A DNA stretch of 64,000 nucleotides from Truepera sp. (GTDB lineage: Bacteria > Deinococcota > Deinococci > Deinococcales > Trueperaceae): the NCBI GenBank assembly GCA_032027045.1, contig JAVSMU010000001.1:746599-810598 (forward strand). The letters are read 5' to 3'. Positions 62,966 to 64,000 of this stretch are shown one piece after another. Position 1 is the stretch's first letter, and each line of letters starts with the position of its first letter. The position numbers were made by a program, and so were the translations under genes. Under the pieces are notes generated by a model. It saw only the letters and a list, made by a program, of their open reading frames with translations. It had not been told where the DNA came from and ran no database searches.

Positions 62966-64000
62966 TCAGAACTCCTCGTCCCAGTCGATGGTGGTGTGGC
63001 CGGTTCCGCTCTTGGCGGCGGTGGCGGTCTGCTTGGCGACCGCGCTCTTCTTGCTAGCCCCCAGGAGTCCGAACTGCACGCAGATCCCGCGCAGCCCGAT
63101 GATCGCGAGGATCAGTGCGATGAAGACGAGCAGGGCCCAGGCGGCCTGGCCCGTGACGCTGTCGAACATCGACCAACGCTCGAGGTCCGGGAACCAGCTC
63201 ACGTCGATGACGCGGCCCAGCAGGTCGAACAGCCCGGCGACGGCCTGGTAGAAGACGGGTACGAGTAGGAGGAACAGGGCCCAACCGACGAGCCGCCAGT
63301 TCCGGTTGCCGCCCCCGAACGCCATGTTCAACAGGACGAGCGGGAAGATGGCGAGGATGCCGAGGATGACGAAGACCGCGCTGCGCGTCATGTCCGACCA
63401 CACGGCGTCCACGGAGGCCTCGACGTCGTCACCCAGGGCCGGGACGGCGCCTTCGAACGCGCCCAGCGCGACGTCCAACCTGGCGCTGAGCAGGCCCGCT
63501 TCGGCCAGCGTGAGGTGCGTGCGGTTCGCCAGGTTGGTCAGGAGGTCGCTGGTCGCCTGGTCCACCGTGGGATCGAGCTGTGCGAGGGCGGGTGCGAGGT
63601 CGCGACGGTAGGAGGCGTCGACCTGGGCGAGGGCCGCGCGGGCCGCGGCCTGGTCGCCGCGCCTCACGCCGGCGACGACGCGCGCGGTGGCGGCCTGGAG
63701 ACCGTTGAAGACGTCGTCCAAGTCGTCGAACCCAGCGCTCACGAGGCGTTCGGCGTTCGTGGCGGCCACGCTCGGTCCCAGGCCGGCGGACGCGAGCCTT
63801 CGCGTGATGGCGTCAACCTTCAGTTGGCGCGCCTCGGCCTCCTGCTGTGCCAGGCGTGCCGCTACGGCCGCCTCGAGAGTGGCTTCCGGGACGGCCGCTG
63901 CGGCCTCCTCGGCGACGGATGCCTGAGCGGGGCCGCCGGCTTCGGCGTCCTGGTCGACGGCGCCGGGGGCCGGGGTCTCCGCGGCCTCCGCGGCCTCCGC
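62966..64000 (-). CDS. Membrane protein with acidic N-terminal region, C-terminal part (cut by window edge)
   Basis: The frame stays open to the last base, so at least 344 residues are present. Visible N-terminal part is Ala/Glu-rich and disordered (9-bp repeats at the very end encode AEA units), followed by a helical soluble region with TRRLASAGLGPS, then four membrane helices between about 63420 and 63060 on this strand (ILGILAIFPLVLLNMAFGG and others) and an acidic tail TTIDWDEEF. I recognise no family. It lies 55 bp upstream of the coiled-coil gene, so the two may be partners. The GTG at 63769 is internal, not the real start. Confidence 0.6.
   Translation of the reverse strand, partial: AEAAEAAETPAPGAVDQDAEAGGPAQASVAEEAAAAVPEATLEAAVAARLAQQEAEARQLKVDAITRRLASAGLGPSVAATNAERLVSAGFDDLDDVFNGLQAATARVVAGVRRGDQAAARAALAQVDASYRRDLAPALAQLDPTVDQATSDLLTNLANRTHLTLAEAGLLSARLDVALGAFEGAVPALGDDVEASVDAVWSDMTRSAVFVILGILAIFPLVLLNMAFGGGNRNWRLVGWALFLLLVPVFYQAVAGLFDLLGRVIDVSWFPDLERWSMFDSVTGQAAWALLVFIALILAIIGLRGICVQFGLLGASKKSAVAKQTATAAKSGTGHTTIDWDEEF

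Overview
The window is a high-GC, gene-dense bacterial chromosome segment, with about 58 likely protein genes, one tRNA, and no rRNA, CRISPR array, transposase or integrase. The gene content fits Deinococcota, most likely a Truepera-like lineage. This is an inference from several features: two tandem deoxynucleoside kinases, futalosine-type menaquinone genes (mqnC plus a deaminase), a MurE without the usual DNPR motif, a SpoIID-domain exported protein, outer-membrane-type proteins, and many genes that look leaderless (a TANNNT box 5-8 nt before the start codon). The organism appears to be a rod-type diderm: it has two MreB paralogues, an 8-stranded-barrel-like outer membrane protein and a lipid A-type gene set.

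Layout. 1-4400: the end of a MATE exporter, two small membrane proteins, mreB (first copy), a quinone-oxidoreductase-like gene and a methyltransferase. 4450-11040 (all minus): a giant P-loop/TPR protein, acuA-acuB-acuC (reversible lysine acetylation control) and a 3-hydroxyisobutyrate dehydrogenase-like gene. 11100-25350: mqnC and a linked deaminase, trxA, a lipoprotein, an HTH regulator divergent from acnA, an SDR, a SpoIID-domain protein, a CsoR-family repressor with a clear operator, rsmI and mfd. 25350-32330: an OmpA-like barrel, a GIY-YIG protein, era, an MFS exporter, initiator tRNA-Met with promoter and terminator, a DUF2156-like acyltransferase, and a pentapeptide-repeat protein coupled to an O6-alkylguanine methyltransferase. 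A short transcript that encodes only micro-proteins follows. 32330-47800: pyrimidine phosphorylase, murE, two deoxynucleoside kinases, a CNNM/CorC protein, alr, an amino-acid ABC uptake pair lacking its ATPase, recG, an LEA2 lipoprotein, and serA with an aminotransferase and a histidine phosphatase (a likely complete serine pathway).

48475-58955 is the most striking part. It is one tightly overlapping minus-strand operon: mreB, S55 (SpoIVB-like) protease, lpxD, lpxC, a Gfo/Idh/MocA oxidoreductase, fabZ, lpxA, a divergent LpxB-like glycosyltransferase, an MsbA-like ABC exporter and a methyltransferase. LpxA, LpxC and LpxD keep their catalytic residues. A lipid A-like acylated glucosamine lipid, and its flippase, is therefore encoded in a lineage generally thought to lack LPS. 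59100-64000 holds tsaB, tsaE, a large coiled-coil protein and the C-terminal part of a membrane protein cut by the window edge.

Recurring small-scale signals are stop/start overlaps of the ATGA/GTGA type, leaderless -10 boxes, and short tandem duplications that sit at or just after stop codons.
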